From Cellvibrionaceae bacterium (GTDB lineage: Bacteria; Pseudomonadota; Gammaproteobacteria; Pseudomonadales; Cellvibrionaceae), in contig JAGKWU010000001.1 in NCBI GenBank assembly GCA_021151695.1, positions 434,001-498,000 of the forward strand: 64,000 bases of DNA. Direction: 5' to 3'. The first letter of the stretch is position 1. Every line of letters begins with the position of its first letter. Below, in pieces: positions 34,273 to 42,040 of this stretch. The translations under genes were made by a program, and so were the position numbers. Below the pieces are notes generated by a model. That model was given only the letters and a program-made list of their open reading frames with translations, was not told the origin of the DNA and ran no database searches.

Positions 34273-34932
34273 ATGGACACATCCAACGAACCAATAACAG
34301 CCGATACGCAAACGCGAAAACCCGCAGAGTTTTACCGCTCACAACACAAATTACGCTTAAGCTATATGCCCTGGCTTTACTACAGTTTAAAACCTGCCCA
34401 ACGGGAATGGGCGCAAGCCTGGCAGGACGAATGGCAATCTTATCTCCAGGCGGTAGAAACTATCCACATCGGACAAAACTGCTTTATCGCTCCCGAAGCC
34501 AGGCTGTTCGCCGAGCCTGGTCGCCCCATTATCATTGGCGATAATTCCTATATCGCCGCCGATGCGGTAATCCACGGCCCGGTGACTATTGGCCAGCGTG
34601 TATCTATTAATCATCATGTAACTATGGATGGCGGAACTAAAGGCATCACCATCGGCGACGACACACGCATTGCCGCCCACTGCCAATTGTACGCGTTTAA
34701 CCACAGTATGTTGCCCGACAGGCTCATCAGCGAACAGCCGACGCGTTCCTCTGGAATCACTCTGGGTCAAGATGTCTGGTTGGGAGCAAATGTGGGCATT
34801 GTCGATGGAGTGATCATAGCGGACCATGCTGTTGTGGGAATGGGCAGCCAGGTAACCCGGCCAGTGGGCGAATGGCAAATTGTGGCTGGCAATCCGGCAC
34901 GAGTTATAGGTGACCGTCGGGATAAACGCTAA
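34273..34932 (+). CDS. Left-handed beta-helix (hexapeptide repeat) acyltransferase
   Basis: 219 residues. A helical N-terminal segment (FYRSQHKLRLSYMPWLYYSL) precedes hexapeptide repeats from about residue 65 (IHIGQNCFIAPEARL, IIIGDNSYIAADAVI, VTIGQRVSINHHVTM, ITIGDDTRIAAHCQL), followed by the catalytic-type histidine in AFNHSM and a conserved tail VAGNPARVI. This is the maltose/galactoside O-acetyltransferase-like fold; acyl donor and acceptor are unknown. A TATAAT at 34238-34243 lies about 30 bases before the ATG. The start has no strong ribosome-binding site; a TTG at 34258 is the alternative. Confidence 0.82.
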   Translation: MDTSNEPITADTQTRKPAEFYRSQHKLRLSYMPWLYYSLKPAQREWAQAWQDEWQSYLQAVETIHIGQNCFIAPEARLFAEPGRPIIIGDNSYIAADAVIHGPVTIGQRVSINHHVTMDGGTKGITIGDDTRIAAHCQLYAFNHSMLPDRLISEQPTRSSGITLGQDVWLGANVGIVDGVIIADHAVVGMGSQVTRPVGEWQIVAGNPARVIGDRRDKR

Positions 34933-34999
34933 AGAATGTAAAATAAATTGATGCGCCAACGAAGGCTCTATAGAATCCCATCCGCTCTCAAGCACATTT

Positions 35000-35165
35000 C
35001 TCGGGGGAGTAATCTGCTGATTGGCTAATGCCTCTCAGTGCCACTGTCAACAAACTTGCCCATATGGCATGGCAGTGGCGTCCATTGGATATATCCAGCT
35101 GGATTGATGAGACCTGAGGCATGGCCACCGCCATTGGCGGGACGGTTGCTATGCCTCTGGTTTTT
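35000..35165 (+). promoter_or_regulatory. yybP-ykoY manganese riboswitch with terminator stem
   Basis: The leader of the downstream exporter gene carries the conserved landmarks of this class in order: GGGGGAGTA at 35003-35011, GTCAACAAACTTG inside a CCACTG/CAGTGG stem, and TGATGAGACC near 35106-35114. A nine-of-ten-pair stem (35113-35122 with 35151-35160) followed by TTTTT (35161-35165) can act as an intrinsic terminator. Mn2+ binding in this class turns expression on. The downstream gene is of the TMEM165/GDT1 family, a typical target, which supports the call. Confidence 0.88.
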
Positions 35166-35187
35166 GATATCCCGCCCGGTATTTATA

Positions 35188-35754
35188 ATGGAAGCTCTAA
35201 TCAACTCCTGTCTCGCTGTCAGCCTTGCCGAAATCGGCGATAAAACCCAATTACTTGCCCTCTTCCTGGCTGCCAAATATCGCCGCCCCTATGCTATTTG
35301 CGCAGGAATACTCCTGGCCACACTGCTTAACCATGCAGTTTCCGCTTGGCTGGGCGCCTGGCTTGGCAATCTCATGCCGCCTGAATACCTACCCTATGTA
35401 GTCGCCGGAAGTTTTCTGGCGTTAGCGATTTGGTTGCTCGTCCCCGATAAAGATGACGATGACAACGGCCGCTTTAGCCAATGGGGACCACTGGTCGCCA
35501 GTTGTTTACTCTTCTTCATCGCCGAAATTGGCGATAAAACCCAAATTGCCACCATGTTGCTGGCCGCGAAATACCAAGCATTAGTACCTGTGGTAGTTGG
35601 TACTACCGCAGGCATGCTGATTGCCAATGTTCCCGTGGTTTTTGCTGGCCAATGGATAATGCAACGCTTGCCGCTAGACTTGGCCCGCCGCAGTGCCTTT
35701 GTATTGTTTTTAATATTGGCGATTGTCACAGCCGCAGGCGCTTATTTACATTAA
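35188..35754 (+). CDS. TMEM165/GDT1 family (UPF0016) manganese exporter
   Basis: 188 residues with two homologous halves, each carrying the signature E-x-G-D-K-T: LAEIGDKTQLLALFLAAKY near residues 13-31 and IAEIGDKTQIATMLLAAKY near 111-129. Six membrane helices are expected. Bacterial members export Mn2+. The ATG at 35188 is the family start; the open frame upstream to 35038 is riboswitch sequence, not protein. Regulation by the Mn2+ riboswitch immediately upstream is strongly indicated. Confidence 0.93.
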   Translation: MEALINSCLAVSLAEIGDKTQLLALFLAAKYRRPYAICAGILLATLLNHAVSAWLGAWLGNLMPPEYLPYVVAGSFLALAIWLLVPDKDDDDNGRFSQWGPLVASCLLFFIAEIGDKTQIATMLLAAKYQALVPVVVGTTAGMLIANVPVVFAGQWIMQRLPLDLARRSAFVLFLILAIVTAAGAYLH

Positions 35755-35834
35755 GCCCCCACACAAGACGTCAACCTCATGCACAAGGCGAGTGCAAAGA
35801 CGCTAGCTATAGTTGGCCAATATCTGTACCATGC

Positions 35835-35939
35835 GCCTCCCGACGCCACTAGGTCAGCGTCGCCATTTCTCCTTCAGCCGCGCACGCTTGTTCGCGGCTG
35901 CATCTCTCGCTCGCCAGACCTATCCCCATTGCGGGAGGC
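35835..35939 (+). promoter_or_regulatory. Structured 5' leader of rhlE
   Basis: Three helices can form in the 200-base leader: a closing stem GCCTCC/GGAGGC (35835-35840 with 35934-35939), a stem CGACGC/GCGTCG directly next to it (35841-35846 with 35857-35862, ten-base loop), and a perfect eight-pair stem CAGCCGCG/CGCGGCTG (35875-35882 with 35893-35900, ten-base loop). The arrangement is a closed multiloop ending 19 bases before the rhlE ATG. It may regulate the helicase post-transcriptionally; no known class is recognised. Confidence 0.5.
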
Positions 35940-35958
35940 CGAGCCACAGGAAATCATT

Positions 35959-37347
35959 ATGTCGTTTGCGTCCCTCGGCCTTAGCGCCGATATTCTTCGT
36001 GCTATTGACGAAGAAGGCTACACCACACCTACTCCTATTCAAGCCCAAGCCATTCCCGCCGTACTCAAAGGTGGCGACATTCTCGCTGGTGCCCAGACAG
36101 GCACCGGTAAAACCGCGGGCTTTACCTTGCCCTTGCTACAAAAACTGAGCACTACTGACAAACCTGTCAGCGGCCGCCGTCCAGTGCGCGCACTCATCCT
36201 GACACCTACACGCGAATTGGCTGCCCAGGTATTCGAAAGCGTTCGCACCTACGGTAAATACCTCAGCCTGCGCTCCACCGTTGTCTTTGGCGGCGTGAGT
36301 ATCAACCCACAGATGATGAAACTGCGTGGCGGTGTAGACATACTGGTGGCCACTCCTGGCCGCCTGTTGGATCTGGTGCAACAAAATGCCGTGTCGTTAA
36401 AAGAAGTTGAAGTGCTGGTGCTGGATGAAGCGGATCGCATGCTTGATATGGGCTTTATCCACGACATTAAACGCGTGCTGGCTTTACTTCCCAAGCAGCG
36501 CCAAAACCTGTTGTTCTCGGCAACCTTTTCCAACGAAATTAAAGAACTCGCCGATCGCCTGCTCAACAAACCTATCTCAATTGAAGTCGCACGTCGCAAT
36601 ACTGCCAGCGAGCGTGTTGATCAAACTGTTCATCCCGTTGATAGAAATCGCAAACGCGAGCTTCTTACTCACCTGATTACTCGCGGTGACTGGCAACAAG
36701 TATTGGTATTTACCCGCACCAAACACGGCGCCAACAAACTCACAGAACAACTGCAGCAAGACGGTATCAGCGCAGCGGCAATCCATGGCAACAAAAGCCA
36801 GGGCGCACGTACAAAAGCCCTGGAAGATTTTAAACGTGGCGCTATTCGCGCACTGGTTGCAACTGATATAGCCGCGCGCGGTATTGATATTGACCAACTG
36901 CCACATGTAGTGAATTTCGAATTGCCAAACGTACCAGAAGACTACGTGCACCGTATTGGCCGTACCGGCCGTGCCGACAGCACTGGTGAAGCCGTCTCAC
37001 TGGTGTGTGTGGACGAAGATAAATTCCTGCGCGATATCGAAAAGCTGATTAAGCGGGATATCAAAAAAGAAGTGCTGGTAGGTTTTGAGCCAGATCCAAC
37101 CATCAAAGCCGAACCAATAGTATTGGGTCGCAATATGACCTTGGGCCGCGGTAACAGCGGTGGTGGCAGAGGTGCAAGCGGGAATAAAGGTTCAAGTGGC
37201 AGACCCGCACTGGGAGCCAAACCCAAGCCAAAAAGCAGCGGCAATAGTCCGGCGAAAAATGGCAATCAACCAGGCGCTAAAAACGAAAACGCTCCACGTC
37301 GTCGCCCGCGCCCTAAAAAGGTTGAAATTAAAATCGGCAACAAATAA
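35959..37347 (+). CDS. rhlE: ATP-dependent DEAD-box RNA helicase RhlE
   Basis: 462 residues. All core motifs are present: Q motif with PTPIQAQAIP, Walker A AQTGTGKT, PTRELA, TPGR, the DEAD box VLDEADRMLDMGF, SAT, and motif VI HRIGRTGR near residue 335. A basic Gly/Ser/Lys-rich tail of about 75 residues follows, as usual for RhlE. It unwinds short RNA duplexes in ribosome assembly and cold-related RNA turnover. The ATG at 35959 (MSFASLGLS) is the family start with CAGGA upstream; the frame to 35779 is the folded leader. A terminator follows. Confidence 0.95.
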   Translation: MSFASLGLSADILRAIDEEGYTTPTPIQAQAIPAVLKGGDILAGAQTGTGKTAGFTLPLLQKLSTTDKPVSGRRPVRALILTPTRELAAQVFESVRTYGKYLSLRSTVVFGGVSINPQMMKLRGGVDILVATPGRLLDLVQQNAVSLKEVEVLVLDEADRMLDMGFIHDIKRVLALLPKQRQNLLFSATFSNEIKELADRLLNKPISIEVARRNTASERVDQTVHPVDRNRKRELLTHLITRGDWQQVLVFTRTKHGANKLTEQLQQDGISAAAIHGNKSQGARTKALEDFKRGAIRALVATDIAARGIDIDQLPHVVNFELPNVPEDYVHRIGRTGRADSTGEAVSLVCVDEDKFLRDIEKLIKRDIKKEVLVGFEPDPTIKAEPIVLGRNMTLGRGNSGGGRGASGNKGSSGRPALGAKPKPKSSGNSPAKNGNQPGAKNENAPRRRPRPKKVEIKIGNK

Positions 37348-37363
37348 GCAGAAATAAACCCAT

Positions 37364-37394
37364 AAAAAAACCGCTGGTTCCCAGCGGTTTTTTT
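37364..37394. terminator. Bidirectional terminator between rhlE and fleQ
   Basis: Seven-pair GC stem CCGCTGG/CCAGCGG (37371-37377 with 37381-37387), three-base loop, flanked by seven A and seven T. It can stop both the rhlE and the convergent fleQ transcript. Confidence 0.92.
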
Positions 37395-37415
37395 ATGTCA
37401 AAGATTCGCAAAATC

Positions 37416-38858
37416 TCAACGCTGCAATTCATACTTACGCATTTTTTCCACCAAGGTAGTGCGACGAATGCAAAGCTTGTCTGCTGCACGCGCCACTACA
37501 CCACCACAATCATTCAACGCCTGCTGGATTAAACTCATCTCCAGGTTGGTGATGTATTCGCGCAAATCTATTCCCTGCTCAGGCAACAAGGGGTTGTCAT
37601 TCATATTGACGTAACCCGTATTGGCTTGACCCGCCTCAACCGGCGCAACAAAAGCTTCATCTACCACATCCACATGGCGATACTTGGCTGGCAAATCCTG
37701 TACACCTATAACACCGTAGGGATGCATAATCGCCATACGTTCCACCAGATTCGCCAACTCACGCACATTGCCGCTCCACTCGTGCTGGCAAAGGGACATA
37801 ATCGCCGCAGAATTAAAACGTATAGAACCGCGCTGCTCACTCTCCATGCGAGAAACCAATTCGTTAATCAATAACGGAATATCCTCAGAGCGATTCTTCA
37901 GCGAGGGCAATTCAATGGGAAATACGTTGAGGCGATAATAGAGATCTTCACGGAAGGTATTGTCCGCAATCATAGCTTCCAGATTGCGATGTGTTGCTGC
38001 AATCACGCGCACATCCACCGACTGGGTTTTATTACTACCCACGCGCTCATAACAACGCTCTTGTAAAACGCGCAGGATTTTTACCTGCATATTGAGAGGC
38101 ATATCGCCTATCTCGTCGAGAAACAGGGTTCCGCCTTCAGCAAGCTCAAAACGCCCGGCACGAGAATTTATAGCGCCGGTAAAAGCGCCTTTCTCGTGGC
38201 CAAACAATTCACTTTCCAATAACTCCGCAGGAATTGCACCGCAATTTACTGGCACAAAAGGTTTGTCGCGACGAGGGGAATTGTAGTGAAGGTTGCGCGC
38301 AACAACTTCTTTACCTGTACCTGATTCACCTGTAATCAGCACAGAAACATCTTTATCCGCAACCTGGGACATCATCTCCCGCACATTCTGGATTTCACGA
38401 CTGGTGCCAACAAGGCTGCGAAAAAGATGTACAGGACGGCGCTGGGGCTGTCGCTTGCTGGTGGATTGCGCCTCGCGATACAACTGGGCGCGGTGCAATG
38501 TATCCACCAGTTTGTTATAGGTCGGAGGCATTGCAATATTAGCGATAATCATATGGCGCAACTGATCATCAAGATGATCTTCGCTCGGGGGATTATCGCC
38601 AACCAATATGACCGGCAACTCATCATTCCATTCGCGAATTCCCTTTAGCAGCTGCTCAAAGGTCATTTTGCCCAGGCTGAAATCACCAATCATCACAGCG
38701 ACATAATCTTCGCCTTTGGATTCGTTGTCAGCAAGCGACTGCCATTCGTTGGAAGGCGCGACAAGCGGAGTCTCACTTAAGAAATCCAGCAGCACTTTCA
38801 AATCGTGTCGACGCGCTGTATTGTCATCAATGACCAGAACTTTATTATTCCGCCACAT
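37416..38858 (-). CDS. fleQ: Sigma-54-dependent flagellar master regulator FleQ
   Basis: 480 residues: a receiver-like FleQ domain (1-130), AAA+ domain and Fis-type helix-turn-helix. Residues 145-154, LFRSLVGTSR, match the segment of Pseudomonas FleQ that contacts cyclic di-GMP. Walker A GESGTGKE is at 177-184; GAFTGA, which contacts sigma-54, is intact; the C terminus RAADKLCIRRTTLVEKMRKY is the DNA-binding helix-turn-helix. FleQ activates flagellar operons and, in Pseudomonas, represses polysaccharide genes depending on c-di-GMP. It lies downstream of fliS/fliT genes, as in Pseudomonas. Confidence 0.94.
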   Translation of the reverse strand: MWRNNKVLVIDDNTARRHDLKVLLDFLSETPLVAPSNEWQSLADNESKGEDYVAVMIGDFSLGKMTFEQLLKGIREWNDELPVILVGDNPPSEDHLDDQLRHMIIANIAMPPTYNKLVDTLHRAQLYREAQSTSKRQPQRRPVHLFRSLVGTSREIQNVREMMSQVADKDVSVLITGESGTGKEVVARNLHYNSPRRDKPFVPVNCGAIPAELLESELFGHEKGAFTGAINSRAGRFELAEGGTLFLDEIGDMPLNMQVKILRVLQERCYERVGSNKTQSVDVRVIAATHRNLEAMIADNTFREDLYYRLNVFPIELPSLKNRSEDIPLLINELVSRMESEQRGSIRFNSAAIMSLCQHEWSGNVRELANLVERMAIMHPYGVIGVQDLPAKYRHVDVVDEAFVAPVEAGQANTGYVNMNDNPLLPEQGIDLREYITNLEMSLIQQALNDCGGVVARAADKLCIRRTTLVEKMRKYELQR

Positions 38859-38989
38859 GATCTCTCAACCTTAGAGTTTTAACTGGTTTACCCGGGAACC
38901 GGCTGAAAATTCGCCAGAGGTACGACTGATATTGGATAGGTTTAGACGAGGATATGAGGCGAGTCAAATTACCGGCGCAGTTTTAATAG

Positions 38990-39010
38990 AAAAAAGCCAG
39001 GCGGCTTAAA
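38990..39010 (-). terminator. Terminator downstream of fliS2
   Basis: On the minus strand AAGCC, loop GCCT, GGCTT is followed by TTTTC. It lies about 95 bases past the fliS2 stop, before fleQ, suggesting fleQ has its own promoter. Confidence 0.6.
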
Positions 39011-39104
39011 AAGATGATGATTTTTTGACTTATTTGTCGAGAGGTTGGACAAAAGTGCCAGCCCAAAACTACGGGAAAAGGCAAGGCACTTTGGCAGGAG
39101 TGGA

Positions 39105-39503
39105 TCAGGCTTTAGGCTCTATGCCGTCCCAGCCAGACTTAACAGTTTTGAGAAGTTCAATGACTTCAGAGACCATGTCGGTACTGTTATGTGTTGAGGC
39201 CTCAAGCAAGCGACGCCCCATATAATCGTAGAGGTTATCGAGGCGTTCGGGCAAATCAGAGCCTTCAACATTCATATCCAGCGAACTACGCAACCCGGAA
39301 ATAATCCCCATGGCCTTGCCAATCAATACGCCTTTGGTTGCCGGATCACCGCGCTCCATAGCAGCCTGCGCACCGTTAAGACGCTCCAACGCACCTTCCA
39401 TCAACAATTGAATCAAGCGATGCGGGTTGGCGTTGTTAATTTGCGTCTCAAGACCAAGCTGGCGATACTGCTTAAGGGCCTCTTTCGGATTGTAATTAGA
39501 CAA
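39105..39503 (-). CDS. Flagellar export chaperone FliS, second paralogue
   Basis: 132 residues of the FliS family, which binds flagellin in the cytoplasm until export. Core motifs NPHRLIQLLMEGALERLNGA and NLYDYMGRRLLEA are present. It is paralogous to the FliS at 39838, with the same framework but clearly diverged (for example GLRSSLDMNVEGSDLPERL). The start codon appears to be TTG (minus strand TTG TCT AAT), with AAGGAG eight bases upstream. An inverted repeat lies between it and fliT. It may serve a second flagellin or regulate FleQ-linked assembly. Confidence 0.88.
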   Translation of the reverse strand: MSNYNPKEALKQYRQLGLETQINNANPHRLIQLLMEGALERLNGAQAAMERGDPATKGVLIGKAMGIISGLRSSLDMNVEGSDLPERLDNLYDYMGRRLLEASTHNSTDMVSEVIELLKTVKSGWDGIEPKA

Positions 39504-39521
39504 TGTAAACGCTCCTTTACT

Positions 39522-39550
39522 GGCTTAGCCATTAGTTATAACGCTAAGCC
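39522..39550. other. Inverted repeat between fliT and fliS2
   Basis: Perfect eight-base arms GGCTTAGC/GCTAAGCC around a 13-base loop in the 56-base gap. It has no U tract on the minus strand, so it is more likely an mRNA stability or processing element than a terminator. Confidence 0.45.
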
Positions 39551-39560
39551 TAGCACTAAA

Positions 39561-39836
39561 TCAATGTGCCATTGAAGCAACTTCGCGTTTGCATTCAATT
39601 ATCAGGTTGGCGTAGACACCCTTAAGCTCTCCCAACGCCATTGCCAAGGCCGAACTATCGCCCTGATTTGCCGCAATAACCTTATCAATCAGCACGACAC
39701 AGGTTTGATCAAGCTTGCGCACCCTATTCCAATCCTCAGCTTGCAATGCCTTTACCAACGCTTGTTGCAGGCTTCGCACTTGCATGACACCCGCCATACC
39801 TGAATACTCTGGCTCGCTTAACGCGCGGAGTGCCAT
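39561..39836 (-). CDS. fliT: Flagellar protein FliT-like
   Basis: 91 residues, all helical, beginning MALRALSEPEYSGM. Size, helical make-up and position directly after fliS identify it as the FliT-type protein (Pseudomonas FliT, a FliD export chaperone). Sequence conservation in this family is low, so the call rests largely on context. The ATG lies one base after the stop of the upstream fliS, indicating translational coupling; the longer frame to 39863 would overlap fliS. Confidence 0.75.
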   Translation of the reverse strand: MALRALSEPEYSGMAGVMQVRSLQQALVKALQAEDWNRVRKLDQTCVVLIDKVIAANQGDSSALAMALGELKGVYANLIIECKREVASMAH

Positions 39837-39837
39837 A

Positions 39838-40227
39838 TCAACGAACCTCGTCCGCGATAGCATCCCAGCCCATCTTCAACTCGCCCAGCAAACGACCACA
39901 CTCATCCAGTATCTCAGTGTCATTTTCGTAATTAGCACGAGATAGGCGGCGAATAATGTAATCGTAAAGCTCGTTTAGATTAGCAGCCAACTGGCCACCT
40001 TCCTTGTCGTTAAGGCTTCCCTGCAGCCCACCGACAATATTAATCGCCTTGCCAATTAACTCGCCCTTGCGCGCGATTTGGTTCTGCTGCAAGGCGCCCT
40101 TCGCCTGGGCAATACGCTCCAACGCGCCTTCAAATAACATTTGAATCAGTCGATGGGGAGAGGCATCAACAATATTGGTTTGGGTTTTAAGGGAAGAGTA
40201 ATGCTGAGCAGCTTGATAGGCATTCAT
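39838..40227 (-). CDS. fliS: Flagellar export chaperone FliS
   Basis: 129 residues with family segments DASPHRLIQMLFEGALERIAQA, GKAINIVGGLQGSL and LNELYDYIIRRLSRANYEND. It prevents premature flagellin polymerisation. It starts the fliS-fliT-fliS2 unit; unlike in Pseudomonas, fliC and fliD are not next to it, the upstream neighbour being an unrelated divergent gene. The start ATG at 40227 gives the standard N terminus. Confidence 0.92.
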   Translation of the reverse strand: MNAYQAAQHYSSLKTQTNIVDASPHRLIQMLFEGALERIAQAKGALQQNQIARKGELIGKAINIVGGLQGSLNDKEGGQLAANLNELYDYIIRRLSRANYENDTEILDECGRLLGELKMGWDAIADEVR

Positions 40228-40443
40228 AAATTAACAGTCTCATAGAGTGCTATTATTCCGGCGACTTTGGCCACCTACCAAGTTAACGGCATATAAAACA
40301 AATGCTTTAGGATTCTTATATAATTAATAAACCTGCTTTTGACCGGAATTATGCAATTCCAGGAAAGAAACTATTCACCCCGGATTCAGAATGGCTCACT
40401 ATAGTTAATTTAACACCTTACTGGTTCAGGAGAACCTGCCGCT

Positions 40444-40791
40444 ATGTCACCCACCACCCGCTCTTTGCTATCCGTGCTTTTGTTAATGACACTCTTTGCA
40501 TTTGGCAATGAGGCCGCCGCCGAATCCTTGCGCTGCAATGGAGATATCGTCTCAATAGGAGACTCCAAAGCTGATGTAACCCTAAAATGTGGCGCCCCCA
40601 GTATGACCGATAGCTTTTGCGAAAAGGTACCTGTGCGATATGTGAAAAGAGACGGCACAGAGGCCTACGGCGAAAGCTGTGAAGACGTAGATGTCTGGAC
40701 TTACAATCCAGGTAAGGGCCAATTCTGGACACACCTGTATTTTTCACATGGAAAGCTGCGCGAAATGAAATACGGCGAAAGAGTAGAATAA
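40444..40791 (+). CDS. DUF2845 family secreted protein
   Basis: 115 residues. A signal peptide (LLSVLLLMTLFAFGNEAAA) precedes a small domain starting SLRCNGDIVSIGDSKADVTLKCGAP, the DUF2845 pattern, with four cysteines in the mature part that could form two disulfides. The function of the family is unknown; it is exported to the periplasm. CAGGAG lies upstream of the ATG, and a terminator follows the stop. Confidence 0.85.
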   Translation: MSPTTRSLLSVLLLMTLFAFGNEAAAESLRCNGDIVSIGDSKADVTLKCGAPSMTDSFCEKVPVRYVKRDGTEAYGESCEDVDVWTYNPGKGQFWTHLYFSHGKLREMKYGERVE

Positions 40792-40812
40792 AATAAAGCG
40801 TCGAATTAAATC

Positions 40813-40841
40813 AAAAAAGGCTGCATTTACAGCCTTTTTTT
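40813..40841. terminator. Terminator after the DUF2845 gene
   Basis: A-run, GGCTG (40819-40823), six-base loop, CAGCC (40830-40834), T-run. Flanking A and T runs pair and make it usable on both strands, between this gene and the convergent cNMP/rhodanese gene. Confidence 0.85.
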
Positions 40842-40865
40842 CATTCTATTTATTGAATAGACAGA

Positions 40866-41999
40866 TCACAATCCCTTACAAGACCGGCCATCTTTTAATA
40901 CGTAATTGGACTGGGTTTCAAGCAGCTGACTCCAGCGCTCTTGCCCAAATAATTGCGGACAATCGTCCAACGCAAAAGCTTTATACCCCTGACGTTCAAG
41001 CAAATGCGCAGCGGCGCGGCTGCGACGGCCCGTATCGCAATAAAATATATACGTACGGTTTTTATCGAGCATCCGCGATTTAATACCCAGTAAGTTCAAC
41101 GGAACATTAACAGCCGATTGCAAATGCAACTCGCTATACTCCTCCTCACTACGCACATCAACTGCAACCGCTCCGCTATTAATCTGCCCCTCAAAAGCGT
41201 CAAGCGGAACTGAGGGAACCTGAGGCTCCTTTAACAACCGATAAAAATCCTGCTTATCCAACCGCATCAAAACGCCGTCGGTACGCATAATGACAGATGC
41301 GTTGCGCACAGTTTCATTGACCAGCGCGTCTTCACCAAAGCAGCGACCAACACCAACGCTTGCAAGCAACTGCCGCCCGGAATCGTTATGTCGCCAAACC
41401 TCCGCTTCGCCTTCTTTTATGAAATAACATTGATCGCCAAGCTCCCCCTGACGAATCACTACATCGCCGGCATAAACAACCTGAGGCTGCAAGCGCGCAA
41501 AAATATCCTCCACATTGATCGGCGGAACCTTAAAGAAAAGATTGGACTTCAACACCGTCATCATCCAATCGCTATCTTCATCGAGATCGCGTTGGCGGGA
41601 GATATTGAGCTGCAGATAATCAGCAACCTGACTCCAGGCCAGGAGCTTATCCAGGCGCTCACTATCAATGCGAACAATACTGCAATCGGACACCGCGACT
41701 GCCGTTACCAACCGCGGTTGGTGATGTGCAATAGGCAGCAGACTGGAACGACCTTTAATCAAATTTAAGGTACCTGACTCATCAATCAGGTTTACATCAC
41801 CGTACAGCAGATACACATGCTTGCCATCGTAACTGCCGCGCGAAAATAGCGTCTGGCCGCTACATAGCACTTCAACATCAGATTCATTAAGCAACTCGGC
41901 CAAATGGTTTTCACTCATATCTTTGAGCGGCACCAAGGCATGGGTGAGCGCCAGATCCAATTCAACACGCATTGGTTTGATGTTTTTTTGCGGTTGCAT
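40866..41999 (-). CDS. Tandem cyclic-nucleotide-binding domains with C-terminal rhodanese
   Basis: 377 residues. Two cNMP-binding-like domains (about 20-130 and 155-255) precede a rhodanese domain (about 270-370) that has VAVDVRSEEEYSELHLQSAVNVPL and the catalytic-loop cysteine in FYCDTGRRSRAAA. The second cNMP domain shows the GELGDQCYFIKEGEAEV and GRCFGEDALVNETVRNASV pattern; the first is degenerate. Rhodaneses handle persulfide sulfur, so this looks like a nucleotide-gated sulfur carrier or sensor, an inference. It lies 41 bases downstream of a D-cysteine desulfhydrase-like gene on the same strand. Confidence 0.88.
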   Translation of the reverse strand: MQPQKNIKPMRVELDLALTHALVPLKDMSENHLAELLNESDVEVLCSGQTLFSRGSYDGKHVYLLYGDVNLIDESGTLNLIKGRSSLLPIAHHQPRLVTAVAVSDCSIVRIDSERLDKLLAWSQVADYLQLNISRQRDLDEDSDWMMTVLKSNLFFKVPPINVEDIFARLQPQVVYAGDVVIRQGELGDQCYFIKEGEAEVWRHNDSGRQLLASVGVGRCFGEDALVNETVRNASVIMRTDGVLMRLDKQDFYRLLKEPQVPSVPLDAFEGQINSGAVAVDVRSEEEYSELHLQSAVNVPLNLLGIKSRMLDKNRTYIFYCDTGRRSRAAAHLLERQGYKAFALDDCPQLFGQERWSQLLETQSNYVLKDGRSCKGL

Positions 42000-42040
42000 A
42001 AAAAATCCTTCAGGTGAAGCACATATAAAATTGGGGGGCA

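Noticed and set aside
35038..35187. In-frame upstream extension of the TMEM165-family gene
   Set aside because: The extension is encoded by the Mn2+ riboswitch and lacks membrane-protein character; the family start MEALINSCLAVSLAEIGDKT begins at 35188.
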